A stretch of 64,000 nucleotides of DNA from Desulfonatronovibrio hydrogenovorans DSM 9292 (GTDB lineage Bacteria; Desulfobacterota; Desulfovibrionia; Desulfovibrionales; Desulfonatronovibrionaceae), in the NCBI RefSeq assembly GCF_000686525.1, contig NZ_JMKT01000008.1, positions 248,001 through 312,000 of the forward strand, written 5' to 3'. The notes beneath the pieces were generated by a model that saw only the letters and a list, made by a program, of their open reading frames with translations, was not told the origin of the DNA and did no database searches. The position numbers and the translations under genes are program-made. This document shows, piece by piece, positions 27,287 to 36,050 of this stretch; position 1 is the first letter of the stretch; the number at the start of each line of letters is the position of its first letter.

Positions 27287-27652
27287 ATGACCGGTGAAAT
27301 CAAAAAAAACACCAGCACCCTGCCCAGGTTTTCGCCCGGGACCGATATTATTGAAAAGGAAGACGGATTTCATATCTACATTGATATGCCCGGGGTGGCC
27401 AGGGAGGATCTGGTCATTGATCTTAATGAAAACGACCTGGAAATCAGGGCTAAGGCCATTTATCCCAGAAAAGAAGGGGTGAGCAACATTCATTTGGAGT
27501 TCGGAGATTGTGAATATGCGCGGAGCTTCACCATTTCAGATGTGGTGGATCGGGAGAACATCAAGGCTGGCCTGAAAGACGGGGTACTGGAGATGTTTCT
27601 GCCCAAGGCGGAAAAGGCCAAACCTAGAAAAATCGAGATCCAGGCCGGATAA
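27287..27652 (+). CDS. Hsp20-family small heat-shock protein (second, short form)
   Basis: 121 residues. The N-terminal arm is only about 15 residues before the alpha-crystallin domain (PGTDIIEKEDGFHIYIDMPG ... ARKIEIQ-type end KPRKIEIQ), with the GLKDGVLEMFLPK strand conserved. A short arm usually means smaller oligomers and a partner role with a longer sHSP. AAGAGGAGGTG is a strong ribosome binding site. It is 14 bp after the first hsp20, clearly in one operon, and has diverged from both neighbours. Confidence 0.92.
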   Translation: MTGEIKKNTSTLPRFSPGTDIIEKEDGFHIYIDMPGVAREDLVIDLNENDLEIRAKAIYPRKEGVSNIHLEFGDCEYARSFTISDVVDRENIKAGLKDGVLEMFLPKAEKAKPRKIEIQAG

Positions 27653-27668
27653 GTTTTGATTTGGTCCA

Positions 27669-27688
27669 AGATGCTTTACAAAGCATCT
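27669..27688. other. mRNA hairpin between second and third hsp20
   Basis: AGATGCTTT-AC-AAAGCATCT, a perfect 9-bp inverted repeat 16 bp after the second hsp20 stop. No T-run follows, so it looks like a processing or stabilising hairpin inside the operon and not a terminator. Confidence 0.5.
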
Positions 27689-27771
27689 GTAAACAGGCCG
27701 ATGAAGCTGGCTGGTGCCTGAGCTTGAAAAGGCCAGGCCGGGTTACAGAACATACAGGGAGGTGAACCGTT

Positions 27772-28227
27772 ATGCTGGAAAAATGGTTGCCTAAAAATCG
27801 AGGGAAGAATTTGCCTCAAACCGAAACACCAGAAAACGTTGCTGATTTTTTTGATGATTTGTGGAGCAGACCTTTCCGGGGTTTTGAGGAATTCTCCAGA
27901 GGATTCACTCCATCCGTGGAAGTCAGCGAGAAAAATGATGAGGTCACAGTCAGGGCGGAACTGCCCGGACTTGATCCCAAAGATATCGAGGTCAGTGTTG
28001 AAAACAACAACCTGGTCCTGCGGGGGGAGAAAAAGCGGGAACAAAAGGAAGAAAAGGAAAACTACGTGCACATGGAGTGTTCCTATGGCAGCTTTCACCG
28101 GGTGATCCCGCTTCGAGCCGAGGTTGACAGGGAAAAGGTTTCTGCTGGTTACAAAAATGGCGTGCTGACCATCAGGCTGCCTAAAACCGTAACAGGCAGA
28201 TCCAGGAAGATCGCCATAGAAAGTTGA
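27772..28227 (+). CDS. Hsp20-family small heat-shock protein (third, class A type)
   Basis: 151 residues, the most canonical of the three: N-terminal PFRGFEEFSRGFTPSVEVSE, alpha-crystallin strands VTVRAELPGLDPKDIEVSVE and NNLVLRGEKK, a YGSFHRVIPL dimerisation region, and AGYKNGVLTIRLPK. It ends in a basic RSRKIAIES tail. GGGAGGTG precedes the start. It lies 119 bp after the second hsp20, with a hairpin in the gap, and is followed by a hairpin pair ending in a strong terminator. Confidence 0.93.
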   Translation: MLEKWLPKNRGKNLPQTETPENVADFFDDLWSRPFRGFEEFSRGFTPSVEVSEKNDEVTVRAELPGLDPKDIEVSVENNNLVLRGEKKREQKEEKENYVHMECSYGSFHRVIPLRAEVDREKVSAGYKNGVLTIRLPKTVTGRSRKIAIES

Positions 28228-28262
28228 GAACCGGCATGGGCTGCTTATGCCAGCTTAATGTG

Positions 28263-28282
28263 AGGAACAACCTCTTGTTCCT
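28263..28282. other. Small hairpin before the hsp20 terminator
   Basis: AGGAACAA-CCTC-TTGTTCCT, perfect 8-bp stem with a four-base loop, just ahead of the main terminator; probably part of the 3' end structure of the hsp20 transcript. Confidence 0.5.
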
Positions 28283-28287
28283 GTTTC

Positions 28288-28333
28288 AAAAAAGTAACGG
28301 GGTATCCCATTTGGGATACCCCGTTACTTTTTT
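28288..28333. terminator. Bidirectional intrinsic terminator after the hsp20 cluster
   Basis: A perfect 21-bp stem with a four-base ATTT loop; the arms begin and end in A6/T6, so it works in both directions. It separates the plus-strand hsp20 operon from the convergent small gene at 28369-28731. Confidence 0.92.
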
Positions 28334-28368
28334 GACTTCTGGAGCTAACTGTCCAGCTGATAGGTCTG

Positions 28369-28731
28369 CTATTTCTTGAAAAGAGAGCCCAGGTCGGTGA
28401 TCTTTCCACCTTCCTTTCCGGCCAGGTTGCCCAGATTCTTGAGGTCGCTGGCGCTGGATATGGTCAGATTGCTAGAAGCCTCCAGGTACTTGTTTTTCAG
28501 GTCCTCTGGGAGGTTTTTGAACACATAAAGAATATGCCGTTCTTCCACTTCACCGGTCAATTCATTATCGATGGGATAGCCAAAGGGCAGAAGAAGCATC
28601 TGTACTCCCCCCTGCTGGGTGGGGACCATCTGCAGCATGGCCAGGTCAGTAAGCTTTTTGTCCTGCTCCTGCCACTTGCCAAGGACCATATCTCCGGTGA
28701 CCAGTTTTACCAGCCTGATATCATAAGCCAT
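28369..28731 (-). CDS. Small protein of Sm-like appearance
   Basis: 120 residues from ATG 28731, chosen because AAGGAG lies eight bases upstream (a 12-residue upstream extension is unlikely). The N-terminal half (IRLVKLVTGDMVLGKWQEQD) has the look of LSm/Sm-like small beta-barrels found in phage and bacterial proteins of unknown role; the C-terminal half is Lys/Ser-rich and probably flexible. No signal peptide. It stands alone between the hsp20 terminator and the divergent cvpA. The Sm-like reading is tentative. Confidence 0.7.
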   Translation of the reverse strand: MAYDIRLVKLVTGDMVLGKWQEQDKKLTDLAMLQMVPTQQGGVQMLLLPFGYPIDNELTGEVEERHILYVFKNLPEDLKNKYLEASSNLTISSASDLKNLGNLAGKEGGKITDLGSLFKK

Positions 28732-28880
28732 AATTACACTCCTTGTGAGTTTTGCTCGAGTTTGCATGAAGATTAAACCGTTGAACTTAATTACTGATTA
28801 ATATACTGTCAAGAAAGGCGAGGCAGGCGCATTTCCGTGATCTGTATCAGCTCCTTTGCAGTCCAGGGAAAGGGAATAAT

Positions 28881-29447
28881 ATGAATGGTCTGGATATATT
28901 TTTTGTGGTGGTTCTGGGCTTTTTTCTGTTCAGAGGAATCTTCAGGGGGCTTATCCTGGAGGTTTCATCCATTGTCGGGCTGATTGCCGGTTTTCTGGCG
29001 GCCAACCGGTTTTATGCTGACCTGCAGCCGGTGGCCGGGAGAATCCTGCCCAATCCTGATTGGGCCCAGATTGCAGCCTACCTTGGAATTTTTTTGACCA
29101 CCATGTTCATAGTTGGGGTTTTTTCCCTTTTTCTTAAAAACCTGTTGCGAATGATAATGCTGGGCTGGCTGGACCGGATAGGTGGCGGGGTCCTGGGCTT
29201 TATCAAGGCCGGACTCATCTGCAGCCTGACCCTGCTCGTTATGACGGTTTTCCTGCCCAAGGATGATGAACTGATTTCCACCTCAAAGGTGGCTCCATAT
29301 GTCCACACCCTGAGCCAGAGCCTGGCGGATTATCTGCCCGGGGATCTCAAGGGGAAATTTCTGGAAAAGGCTGATACTGCGCGGCTGTTCTGGGAAGAGA
29401 GCTGGGAAGAACTCACAACGCCCCAAAAAGACAAGGAAGATTCATGA
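28881..29447 (+). CDS. cvpA: CvpA family membrane protein
   Basis: 188 residues with four transmembrane helices (about 3-20, 27-45, 65-85, 100-125) and the family opening MNGLDIFFVVVLGFFLFRGI followed by GLILEVSSIVGLIAGFLAAN. CvpA homologues are inner-membrane proteins first linked to colicin V export, with later links to envelope stress. The C-terminal about 60 residues are soluble. The ATG of mazG overlaps its stop codon by four bases, so the two are coupled. Confidence 0.88.
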   Translation: MNGLDIFFVVVLGFFLFRGIFRGLILEVSSIVGLIAGFLAANRFYADLQPVAGRILPNPDWAQIAAYLGIFLTTMFIVGVFSLFLKNLLRMIMLGWLDRIGGGVLGFIKAGLICSLTLLVMTVFLPKDDELISTSKVAPYVHTLSQSLADYLPGDLKGKFLEKADTARLFWEESWEELTTPQKDKEDS

Positions 29448-30217
29448 AGCATAAGAATAGCCTTGATGAGGTGCTGCAGGTCATCAGGACCCTGCTGGGT
29501 CCGGGAGGATGCCCCTGGGACAAGGAACAGACTCCGGACTCTCTGTGTGACTACCTGATTGAGGAAGCCTTTGAGCTGGTCAGTGCTGTCCGCTCCAAGG
29601 ATCCAGCGGAAATTATGGAAGAGATGGGAGATGTTTTTTTTCTGCTTTTTTTCATGGCCCTGCTCCATGAAAAAGATTTTTCCCTGGAAGATGTCTGGGC
29701 CAAGGCTGCCAGTAAGATGATCACCAGACATCCCCACGTATTCAGGGATGAGCAGTTTGCAACCAGGGAAGACCTCATGCGGAACTGGGAAAAGGTCAAA
29801 AAAGAGGAAAAGACCGATAAAAATTCTTCAACTTTTGCATCCATCCCCAAGAACCTTCCACCGCTGCTCATGGCCTACCGGATCAACTCCAAAGCTGCCA
29901 GATCAGGATTCACCTGGAATAATGATTCCGAGGTGGAAGAGAAACTGGCTGAAGAGTGGGATGAATTTAAACAGGCCAGACAAAGCAGGGATAGAGGACA
30001 GGCTGAAAAGGAGTTCGGGGATTATCTCTTCACCCTGGTGGAATACGGCCGTAGAAAAGGGATTAAGGCCAACACCGCTCTGTCCATGGCCAACAGCAAA
30101 TTTCTCAGGAGGGTCCAGGACATGGAGGATTTGGCCAGAAAAAAAGGCTTGGATCCTTCCGGTCTTAATATGGAGCAGATGAACAGTCTGTGGGATGAAG
30201 CCAAGGCTGCCGAATAG
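29444..30217 (+). CDS. mazG: Nucleoside triphosphate pyrophosphohydrolase MazG
   Basis: 257 residues, the two-domain MazG form. The first domain carries LLGPGGCPWDKEQTPDSLCD and the EExxE...ExxD metal motif (LIEEAFELVSAV ... IMEEMGDVFF); the second repeats it as VEEKLAEEWDEFKQA and EFGDYLFTLVEYGRR. MazG hydrolyses NTPs, including aberrant ones, to NMP and pyrophosphate and can modulate ppGpp levels. Overlaps cvpA by four bases; converges with cmk. Confidence 0.94.
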   Translation: MKHKNSLDEVLQVIRTLLGPGGCPWDKEQTPDSLCDYLIEEAFELVSAVRSKDPAEIMEEMGDVFFLLFFMALLHEKDFSLEDVWAKAASKMITRHPHVFRDEQFATREDLMRNWEKVKKEEKTDKNSSTFASIPKNLPPLLMAYRINSKAARSGFTWNNDSEVEEKLAEEWDEFKQARQSRDRGQAEKEFGDYLFTLVEYGRRKGIKANTALSMANSKFLRRVQDMEDLARKKGLDPSGLNMEQMNSLWDEAKAAE

Positions 30218-30305
30218 GTCAACTTTAACAGACATGGATTTGGGTACTGGACCCTGGAAAAGGACCCAGGCCGGAAACTTTTGGACTACCTCCGGGGCAG
30301 GGCTT

Positions 30306-30983
30306 TTATGGCTGTCCGGACCTGGCCAGGACTTTTTTCATTTCAGAAAAGACTTCTTCCTGATCAAGATGGCCAGTGTCAATAATGATTGCCTCAGGAG
30401 CTGGCTTAAGGGGTGCTATGGCCCTGTTTCTGTCCTGTTCATCCCTTTTCAGGATCTGGTTCAGGATCTGGCTGAAGTCAGCCTTTTCACCCATTCTGTG
30501 CAGCTGCTCAACCCTTCTCTGGGCCCTGATCTTGGGGGCTGCATCTAAAAAAAATTTATGTCTGGCTTGGGGAAAGACCACGCTGCCCATGTCCCTTCCT
30601 TCAGCCACAAGGGAGCGGAGCTGTCCAATTCTCTGCTGGGACTCTTTGAGGTAATCCCGGACTGCCTGGACTTTTCCGACATCAGATGCCCACATCCCAA
30701 CTTGTTCGGTCCGGATTTCAGATCCCAGAGGGATATTATTCAGGATAACCCGGCTGTCCTGACCGGCACCTTCCAGGTCGAACCGCATTTTTTCAAGCTG
30801 GTCCATGATTTGACCATGGTCTAATTCAGCCAGACAGCTGCCCAGATTCAAGCCAACAGCCCTGAACATCGCCCCGGTATCCAGGTAGGCGATGCCCAGG
30901 TCCTGGGCAATGGTCCTGGCCAGGGTGGTCTTGCCAACTCCGGCCGGCCCGTCAATGGTGATGAGCAGGGGTCTATCCTTCAT
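30306..30983 (-). CDS. cmk: Cytidylate kinase
   Basis: 225 residues. CMP/dCMP kinase with the P-loop ITIDGPAGVGKTTLARTIA (8-26), AYLDTGAMFRAVGL, EIRTEQVGMWASDVGKVQAV, and the AEGRDMGSVVFPQA and KFFLDAA blocks. It makes CDP for nucleic acid and lipid precursor synthesis. The start overlaps the end of hisC by 11 bases, so the two are cotranscribed and coupled. Confidence 0.95.
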   Translation of the reverse strand: MKDRPLLITIDGPAGVGKTTLARTIAQDLGIAYLDTGAMFRAVGLNLGSCLAELDHGQIMDQLEKMRFDLEGAGQDSRVILNNIPLGSEIRTEQVGMWASDVGKVQAVRDYLKESQQRIGQLRSLVAEGRDMGSVVFPQARHKFFLDAAPKIRAQRRVEQLHRMGEKADFSQILNQILKRDEQDRNRAIAPLKPAPEAIIIDTGHLDQEEVFSEMKKVLARSGQP

Positions 30984-32085
30984 TGACTATAGCCTTGAGC
31001 AGCTCCAGAAAAAGGGCATTTTCCTTTTCCGTTCCAATGGACACCCGCAGCAGATCGGGCAGACCGTAGCTTTTCAGGGGCCTGATAATGACCCCTTTTT
31101 GCAGGAGCTTTTCAAAGACCTCAGTTGCGCTGACCGGCGGTTTGAACATTATGAAGTTGGCCTGGGAAGGATACACCTGACAGCCCAGACTGGAAAGGCC
31201 CTCTGAAAGGCTTTGCCTGGCTTTAATGACCAGGTCTCTGGTGGCATCCCGGAAATGGGTGTCTTCAAGGGCTGCCTGCCCGGCCTTTTCAGCCAGGATA
31301 TTGACGCTGAAAGGCAGTCTGACCCGGCGGTAATAATCAGCCAGGAAGGCCGGCATTACTGCATATCCCAGTCTCAGCCCGGCCAGGCCGAACATTTTGG
31401 AAAAGGTTCTGAGCAGGACAATTCGATGAGATCCAAGGGCTTGCCTGAGGATGGAAAACTTTTCAACCGGATCAGCAAAATCGATATATGCTTCATCAAC
31501 CACCAGAAGGGCATCATCAGGCAGGCAACGGGCAAAGGCTTGAATTTCAGACCCGGACACGGCAAAGCCTGACGGATTGTCCGGGTTGGTCAAAAAAACC
31601 AGCCTGGTGTTGGAATCCACCATGCTCAGCAATCCTTCCCAGTTAAAAGAGAAATCAGGGTTGAGATCCGCCTGTCTGAATTCGACGTTGCATAGCCGGG
31701 ACTGGAGTTCATAGATGCTGAAACAGGGCCGGAAGGCTGCTATATTGTCCCTGCCTGGAACAGCGGTCATGCGGATCAAAAGGTCGATGATCTCATCTGA
31801 TCCGTTTCCGCAAACCACCAGCTCGGGATCTATTCCCAGATAGCTGCTGATGGCCCGGGTCAGGGCGGGGTTGCCTGCAGCAGGATATCTGAAGGCCAGG
31901 GCAGCATTGGCTGTGATCACATCCTGGACTATGGGCGAAACCCCAAGAGGGTTTTCATTACTGGCCATTTTGACCACATTGTCCAGTTCGAATTTTTCTT
32001 TGATCTCGTCTATTCCGAGTCCGGGAGAATAAGGCTTGAATTCCAGGATCTGTGGTTGGACAAGTCTGGGCGAGGGTTTGTTCAT
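30973..32085 (-). CDS. hisC: Histidinol-phosphate aminotransferase
   Basis: 370 residues, class I/II PLP aminotransferase. Seen: KMASNENPLGVSP near the N-terminus, NGSDEIIDLLIRM, FLTNPDNPSGFAVSG, DEAYIDFADP, and the PLP-lysine block RTFSKMFGLAGLRLGYA. HisC converts imidazole-acetol phosphate to histidinol phosphate and often also serves aromatic amino acid synthesis. GGAG lies nine bases before the ATG. It is the last-but-one gene of a long minus-strand run that begins at the pil genes; no other his genes are near. Confidence 0.94.
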   Translation of the reverse strand: MNKPSPRLVQPQILEFKPYSPGLGIDEIKEKFELDNVVKMASNENPLGVSPIVQDVITANAALAFRYPAAGNPALTRAISSYLGIDPELVVCGNGSDEIIDLLIRMTAVPGRDNIAAFRPCFSIYELQSRLCNVEFRQADLNPDFSFNWEGLLSMVDSNTRLVFLTNPDNPSGFAVSGSEIQAFARCLPDDALLVVDEAYIDFADPVEKFSILRQALGSHRIVLLRTFSKMFGLAGLRLGYAVMPAFLADYYRRVRLPFSVNILAEKAGQAALEDTHFRDATRDLVIKARQSLSEGLSSLGCQVYPSQANFIMFKPPVSATEVFEKLLQKGVIIRPLKSYGLPDLLRVSIGTEKENALFLELLKAIVNEG

Positions 32086-32201
32086 TAAGGAAGTCTCCAG
32101 GTTGAGTTCAGTATGGGAACCGGTGCATGCAAGCCCAAGTTTGGAGTAAAGTCAACCTGTCTGTCCGGATTGTGGATCAGCAGGCAAATGGTCAGAGGGA
32201 T

Positions 32202-32474
32202 TCAGCAGATGAGACGGTGCAGATCAGGGTCCATCCGGATTATTGTCAAAAAAGTACCTCTGGGCAGATCCTGATTTCTGGGGCCGTGCCGGTTTGACCA
32301 GACAGGAAGGAGCAGGGCCTTGCCGCAAATATCCTTGCCGATGCTGAAGGTCAGGTCTGTTTTCATTCCCAGGGTAAACTCCCTGGTTCCTGGGATGAAA
32401 AAACCCTGCTGTCCCAGAAAGTTCTGTTTCCAGATTTTTTTAAAATCGTCAGTAGAGGCGACTTTGATTTCCAT
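32202..32474 (-). CDS. Small PilZ-like protein
   Basis: 90 residues. The pattern NFLGQQGFFIPGTREFTLGM followed by a beta-strand pattern and a LLPVWSN strand resembles a minimal PilZ domain of the type IV pilus PilZ class, but the Arg-rich c-di-GMP motif is not clear, so c-di-GMP binding is uncertain. It begins 2 bp after pilQ, clearly in the pil operon, which supports a pilus role. The alternative is a small protein of unknown fold. Confidence 0.5.
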   Translation of the reverse strand: MEIKVASTDDFKKIWKQNFLGQQGFFIPGTREFTLGMKTDLTFSIGKDICGKALLLPVWSNRHGPRNQDLPRGTFLTIIRMDPDLHRLIC

Positions 32475-32476
32475 AG

Positions 32477-34228
32477 TTAGAGGATCTCAGGTCTGATAAA
32501 GATCAAAAGTTCGTTTTTGCTCTCTCCGATGTACTGATTCTTGAAGAGCCAGCCTAGAAAGGGAATCCCGCCAAGTCCGGGGATCCGGTTTTCCAGCTCC
32601 TCCTCGATGACTTTTTTGATTCCACCGATGACAATGGTCTCTCCGTCTTCAACAAAGAGTTTGGTCTTGGTCAGTTTGGTTTCAATGCCTTCTGCGGCTG
32701 GACTGTCATCACGGATTTCCAGGTCAAGGATCAACTTGTTGTCCGGGGTTATCTGGGGCTCAACAATGAGCCGCAGGACTGCGTCTTCATAATCGGTCCT
32801 GGTTCCCCGTTCGTCAGCCACCTGGATGGGAATGCGGATGCCCTGCTCGATCTCGGCCCGCTGGTTGTTCAGGGTGATCACTCTGGGGGCTGAGATGGTC
32901 CGGGAAATGTTCTGGGTTTCACCAAGGCGCAGCTGGGCATCAATGGTGAACAGGCTGCTGGTTATTCTGCGCAGACTCCCTGAAATGGTCATGAAGTCAT
33001 CAGCCATCCTGGGAAAATTCATGCTCTGAAACCCGACAGAGCCCAGAACGTCTCCGCTGGGGGAAAAGGCATTCTGCTCCGGGTAGAGAAAGCTCCATTG
33101 GATTCCCAGGCCCCGTCGGAACTCTTCTGTGGCGTAGACCACCCTGGCCTCGATGTAGACCTGTTTTTCCGGACGGTCCAGATTTGCGATGAGGGCATTG
33201 ATTTCCCGCAAATTGGAGGCGGTATCCTGGATAATCAGGGTGTTGGTCCTGACGTCATGGGTAACTTTACCCCTGTCGGATAGAAAATTCTGGATCTGGG
33301 GCAGGAGTTCCTGGGCAGTAGCGTAGTTGATCTGGATGAACTCCTGTTCAAGGGGCTCCAGCTGGCGCATGCTTTCCCTGGCCTGGGCAGCTGCCTCCCT
33401 GGCCCTTCTGGCCTGATCCCGTTCTGCTTCGAGCTTCTGGGCTGTTGTGACCCTGATTATATTTCCCCTGACAACCATACCCAGGTTTTTCTGGACAAGC
33501 ACCAGATCCAGGGCCTGGTCCCAGGGCACTTCCACCAGGCGCATGGATATCCTGCCCCTGACGTCTTCGTCTAAGATCAGGTTGTAATCAGTGACCGCTG
33601 TGATGAGCCTTAGGACGTGCTCCACTTCGGCGTTCTGCAGATCAATTGAAATTGGGTCCCCGGTGTATTCCTGCTTCATACCAGGGAAAAGGGCGTTGAG
33701 TTCAAAAAATTCTGCCTCGGGCCTTCCCCATGGGCTGGCGTCGGTGACCCGGTCCTGGGCTGTGGATGCCCCGGTGCCTCCTGTTTCCAGCACTGGTCTG
33801 TCAAACCTGAAGTTTATTGAGTCGGATTTCTGATGGATATCAAAGGGAGTTTTGGGGTCCCAGGTCCAGATTAACCTGGCCCCTGGTTCGGTATTCTGGA
33901 TAAAAAGGGACTTGACCGAAGTATCAAAGTTGTCCAGCCGGTATAACCGGACCATTTCAGGGGGTACCTTTGTTCCGGGCAGCAGGACTTCCAGCCTTGT
34001 TTCATCCTGTCTTTGAATCAGATGGCTTAATTCTCCCCGGCCCAGGAAGGAAGCATGAAGCAAGCTTCGGTGATCCTGCCAGAAGTCCAGCTCCGTAATC
34101 ATCCTCTGGTGCCGGGATTGAGGATCATCTGTTTCAGCCTGAACAGTTTCCCTGCCGGTCTGAAACAGAAAATTGAACAAGACAGCAATAATAAGGGCAA
34201 GCTTGAATAAACCGGATGTATTCATCAT
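32477..34228 (-). CDS. pilQ: Type IV pilus secretin PilQ
   Basis: 583 residues. A signal peptide-like N-terminus is followed by one AMIN-like beta region (about 55-145), an STN/secretin short domain (about 195-265, ISIDLQNAEVEHVLRLITAV), an N1/KH-like domain (about 300-370), and the secretin channel domain (about 420-583) with ISAPRVITLNNQRAEIEQG and GETIVIGGIKK ... IPGLGGIPFLGWLFK. It forms the outer-membrane ring through which pili pass. The start follows the pilP stop directly. No lipobox is seen. Confidence 0.93.
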   Translation of the reverse strand: MMNTSGLFKLALIIAVLFNFLFQTGRETVQAETDDPQSRHQRMITELDFWQDHRSLLHASFLGRGELSHLIQRQDETRLEVLLPGTKVPPEMVRLYRLDNFDTSVKSLFIQNTEPGARLIWTWDPKTPFDIHQKSDSINFRFDRPVLETGGTGASTAQDRVTDASPWGRPEAEFFELNALFPGMKQEYTGDPISIDLQNAEVEHVLRLITAVTDYNLILDEDVRGRISMRLVEVPWDQALDLVLVQKNLGMVVRGNIIRVTTAQKLEAERDQARRAREAAAQARESMRQLEPLEQEFIQINYATAQELLPQIQNFLSDRGKVTHDVRTNTLIIQDTASNLREINALIANLDRPEKQVYIEARVVYATEEFRRGLGIQWSFLYPEQNAFSPSGDVLGSVGFQSMNFPRMADDFMTISGSLRRITSSLFTIDAQLRLGETQNISRTISAPRVITLNNQRAEIEQGIRIPIQVADERGTRTDYEDAVLRLIVEPQITPDNKLILDLEIRDDSPAAEGIETKLTKTKLFVEDGETIVIGGIKKVIEEELENRIPGLGGIPFLGWLFKNQYIGESKNELLIFIRPEIL

Positions 34229-34729
34229 TTAATCTACCTGTCCCGGGCGCAATCTCAGGACCGTGCGCCTGTCCTCTGTTGCTCCGAATATATTGGTAAT
34301 CCTTTCCACCACCACCACCTGGTCAGAAGTGATGTCCCGTACTTCACCCCGGTTTCGGCCGACCACGGTTCCCAGCTTGAGGATGAACCCTTTGCCGTCG
34401 GGAAGTTCAACCATGGCTGTCGGTTCCCTGGATTCGCCTACCTGCCAGATGACCCCTACCAGCTTGAGCTGGCTGACCTCGATCTGTTCCAGAGGAGTCA
34501 GAGGTCTGCGGGGTGGATCATCCACGCCGGGCGGTTCCTGGATTCTGGGCTGAATAAAAGGTGTAAAGGGATCAGCCAGTCCTTCAGGATTATAATAATA
34601 GGCTGAAGGTGTGATCCAGTCCGGTTCAACCCATTGTCCGTTCTGTTCAGCATTGCTTAGAGCCGGGAACCCATTCTGGATTCCTAGCATGAAGACAAGC
34701 CCGGCAACAGCAGGAATAAACCTGGCCAT
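34229..34729 (-). CDS. pilP: Type IV pilus alignment protein PilP
   Basis: 166 residues. A hydrophobic signal segment (about 5-24), a Pro-rich linker (about 50-80), then a beta domain (about 90-160) with LKLVGVIW, GKGFILKLGTVVGRN and RTVLRLRP, as in PilP. Unlike most PilP proteins, which are inner-membrane lipoproteins, it contains no cysteine and therefore no lipobox, so it may stay anchored by its uncleaved signal or be periplasmic. Its ATG overlaps the pilO TGA by one base. Confidence 0.87.
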   Translation of the reverse strand: MARFIPAVAGLVFMLGIQNGFPALSNAEQNGQWVEPDWITPSAYYYNPEGLADPFTPFIQPRIQEPPGVDDPPRRPLTPLEQIEVSQLKLVGVIWQVGESREPTAMVELPDGKGFILKLGTVVGRNRGEVRDITSDQVVVVERITNIFGATEDRRTVLRLRPGQVD

Positions 34730-35340
34730 CACTGTCTGGCCTCCAGTTCGGCTGGAGAGAGTGATCTGTAGACCAGGAGTACGGTTTCAGCTGAAAGGAC
34801 ATTTTCATCTGTTCTCTGCTGGGCAGCCACCGGGGTCAGCCTGAGACTCTGCAGGCTGACCAGCCGGTCCAGCCTTGTGAGTTCATCAAAGTAACTGATA
34901 AGATCATGAAATTGGCCCTGCAGGCGGAGCTGGACGTTTCTTGTAGCATAGAACTGGTGCAGCTCCTGGGTTCCAGGCTGAAAAAGAAGAAAGCGGACCC
35001 CTTTTTCATTGCCCAGCCGTTCAAAAGAAGCCAGCAACCTTTCAAGGGCGTGGGCATCTTCAGGAAGAAGGGTCTTGGCCAGGATCAGTTCTTTTTCTCT
35101 GCTCCCGAGTTCTTTTTCCAGCTCAGGAAGCCTGGCAGCCTGGGAGGAGAATCTGGCGATATCTATGTCCAGAGACTGGATATCCCGTTCCAGGCCGGCA
35201 ATCTGGTCTCTGGCAGGATCCAGGTAAAAGAACCAGAATAATCCGCAGATGAGACCCAAGATCAGGATCTGGACAAGGATCCTGCGGGTTCGGCTCAGGG
35301 ACTCAATCCTGGCCAGTATTTCCTGTTTCTTAATTTTCAT
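34729..35340 (-). CDS. pilO: Type IV pilus alignment protein PilO
   Basis: 203 residues: a short cytoplasmic start, one transmembrane helix (about 20-40), a coiled coil (about 45-85) and a C-terminal ferredoxin-like domain (about 95-185), as usual for PilO. It forms the inner-membrane alignment complex with PilM, PilN and PilP. Overlaps pilN by 11 bases and pilP by one. Confidence 0.9.
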   Translation of the reverse strand: MKIKKQEILARIESLSRTRRILVQILILGLICGLFWFFYLDPARDQIAGLERDIQSLDIDIARFSSQAARLPELEKELGSREKELILAKTLLPEDAHALERLLASFERLGNEKGVRFLLFQPGTQELHQFYATRNVQLRLQGQFHDLISYFDELTRLDRLVSLQSLRLTPVAAQQRTDENVLSAETVLLVYRSLSPAELEARQ

Positions 35341-35911
35341 GCTGTTGCGCCTCGGTGGCTGACACTACCGGCCCTGCTCTGACCTGGAACTGAAATTCCA
35401 CCAGGTCCAGATCCAGGACCTGTCTCCTGGAAGTCCTCTGGGTGCTGACTGAACGGATAAAAGGAGACCCTCTAAGGTCATCCACGTATCCGGCAAAGGC
35501 CTGATTATCCAGGGCCACTCCCCGGATATCCATGAGGCCCTGTCTGTCCAGGCTCAGGGCTTCGAACCAGATCCTTTCTCCGGGCAGTTTTCTGATGGTT
35601 TCGTCGATATATCTTACAGGCAGCTGCTGTTTGAGACGGATCTCCCGGATGGCTTCAATATTGGCTTCAACTTCGTCAAATTTTCTCTGAAGCTCATTAA
35701 TCCTGGCCACCCTGGCCAGCAGGGCCTGCCTCTGGGTTCTCTTTTCAGCGGCAATCCTTTCCAGATCGTTGATCTTAGCCCGGTGCCAGAGACCAGAAGT
35801 CAGCAATGAGGCGGAAATAAGCAGGAGCAGGACCAGAAAAACAATAATCTGTCTTTCAGTGTCGGATGTCCTGGCCCTCTTGGCCTGGGGGAGAAGATTG
35901 ATTTTGATCAT
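35330..35911 (-). CDS. pilN: Type IV pilus alignment protein PilN
   Basis: 193 residues. The opening MIKINLLPQAKRAR is the conserved PilN motif that docks into PilM; one transmembrane helix (about 23-45), a coiled coil (about 48-85) and a C-terminal domain follow. Gap of 139 bp to pilM and overlap with pilO. Confidence 0.92.
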   Translation of the reverse strand: MIKINLLPQAKRARTSDTERQIIVFLVLLLLISASLLTSGLWHRAKINDLERIAAEKRTQRQALLARVARINELQRKFDEVEANIEAIREIRLKQQLPVRYIDETIRKLPGERIWFEALSLDRQGLMDIRGVALDNQAFAGYVDDLRGSPFIRSVSTQRTSRRQVLDLDLVEFQFQVRAGPVVSATEAQQHEN

Positions 35912-36050
35912 GACTCTATTTTGATATTCCGGAAAAAAACCTCGTTGTAACTCTTTATGGTTTAAAAAATTATCTGGCCATTATCCGGGCTCCATTTCAA
36001 ATACCTGTCTTCCCTGGGTCCTGCGGCCGGATAAACCATGGGAAAACAGT

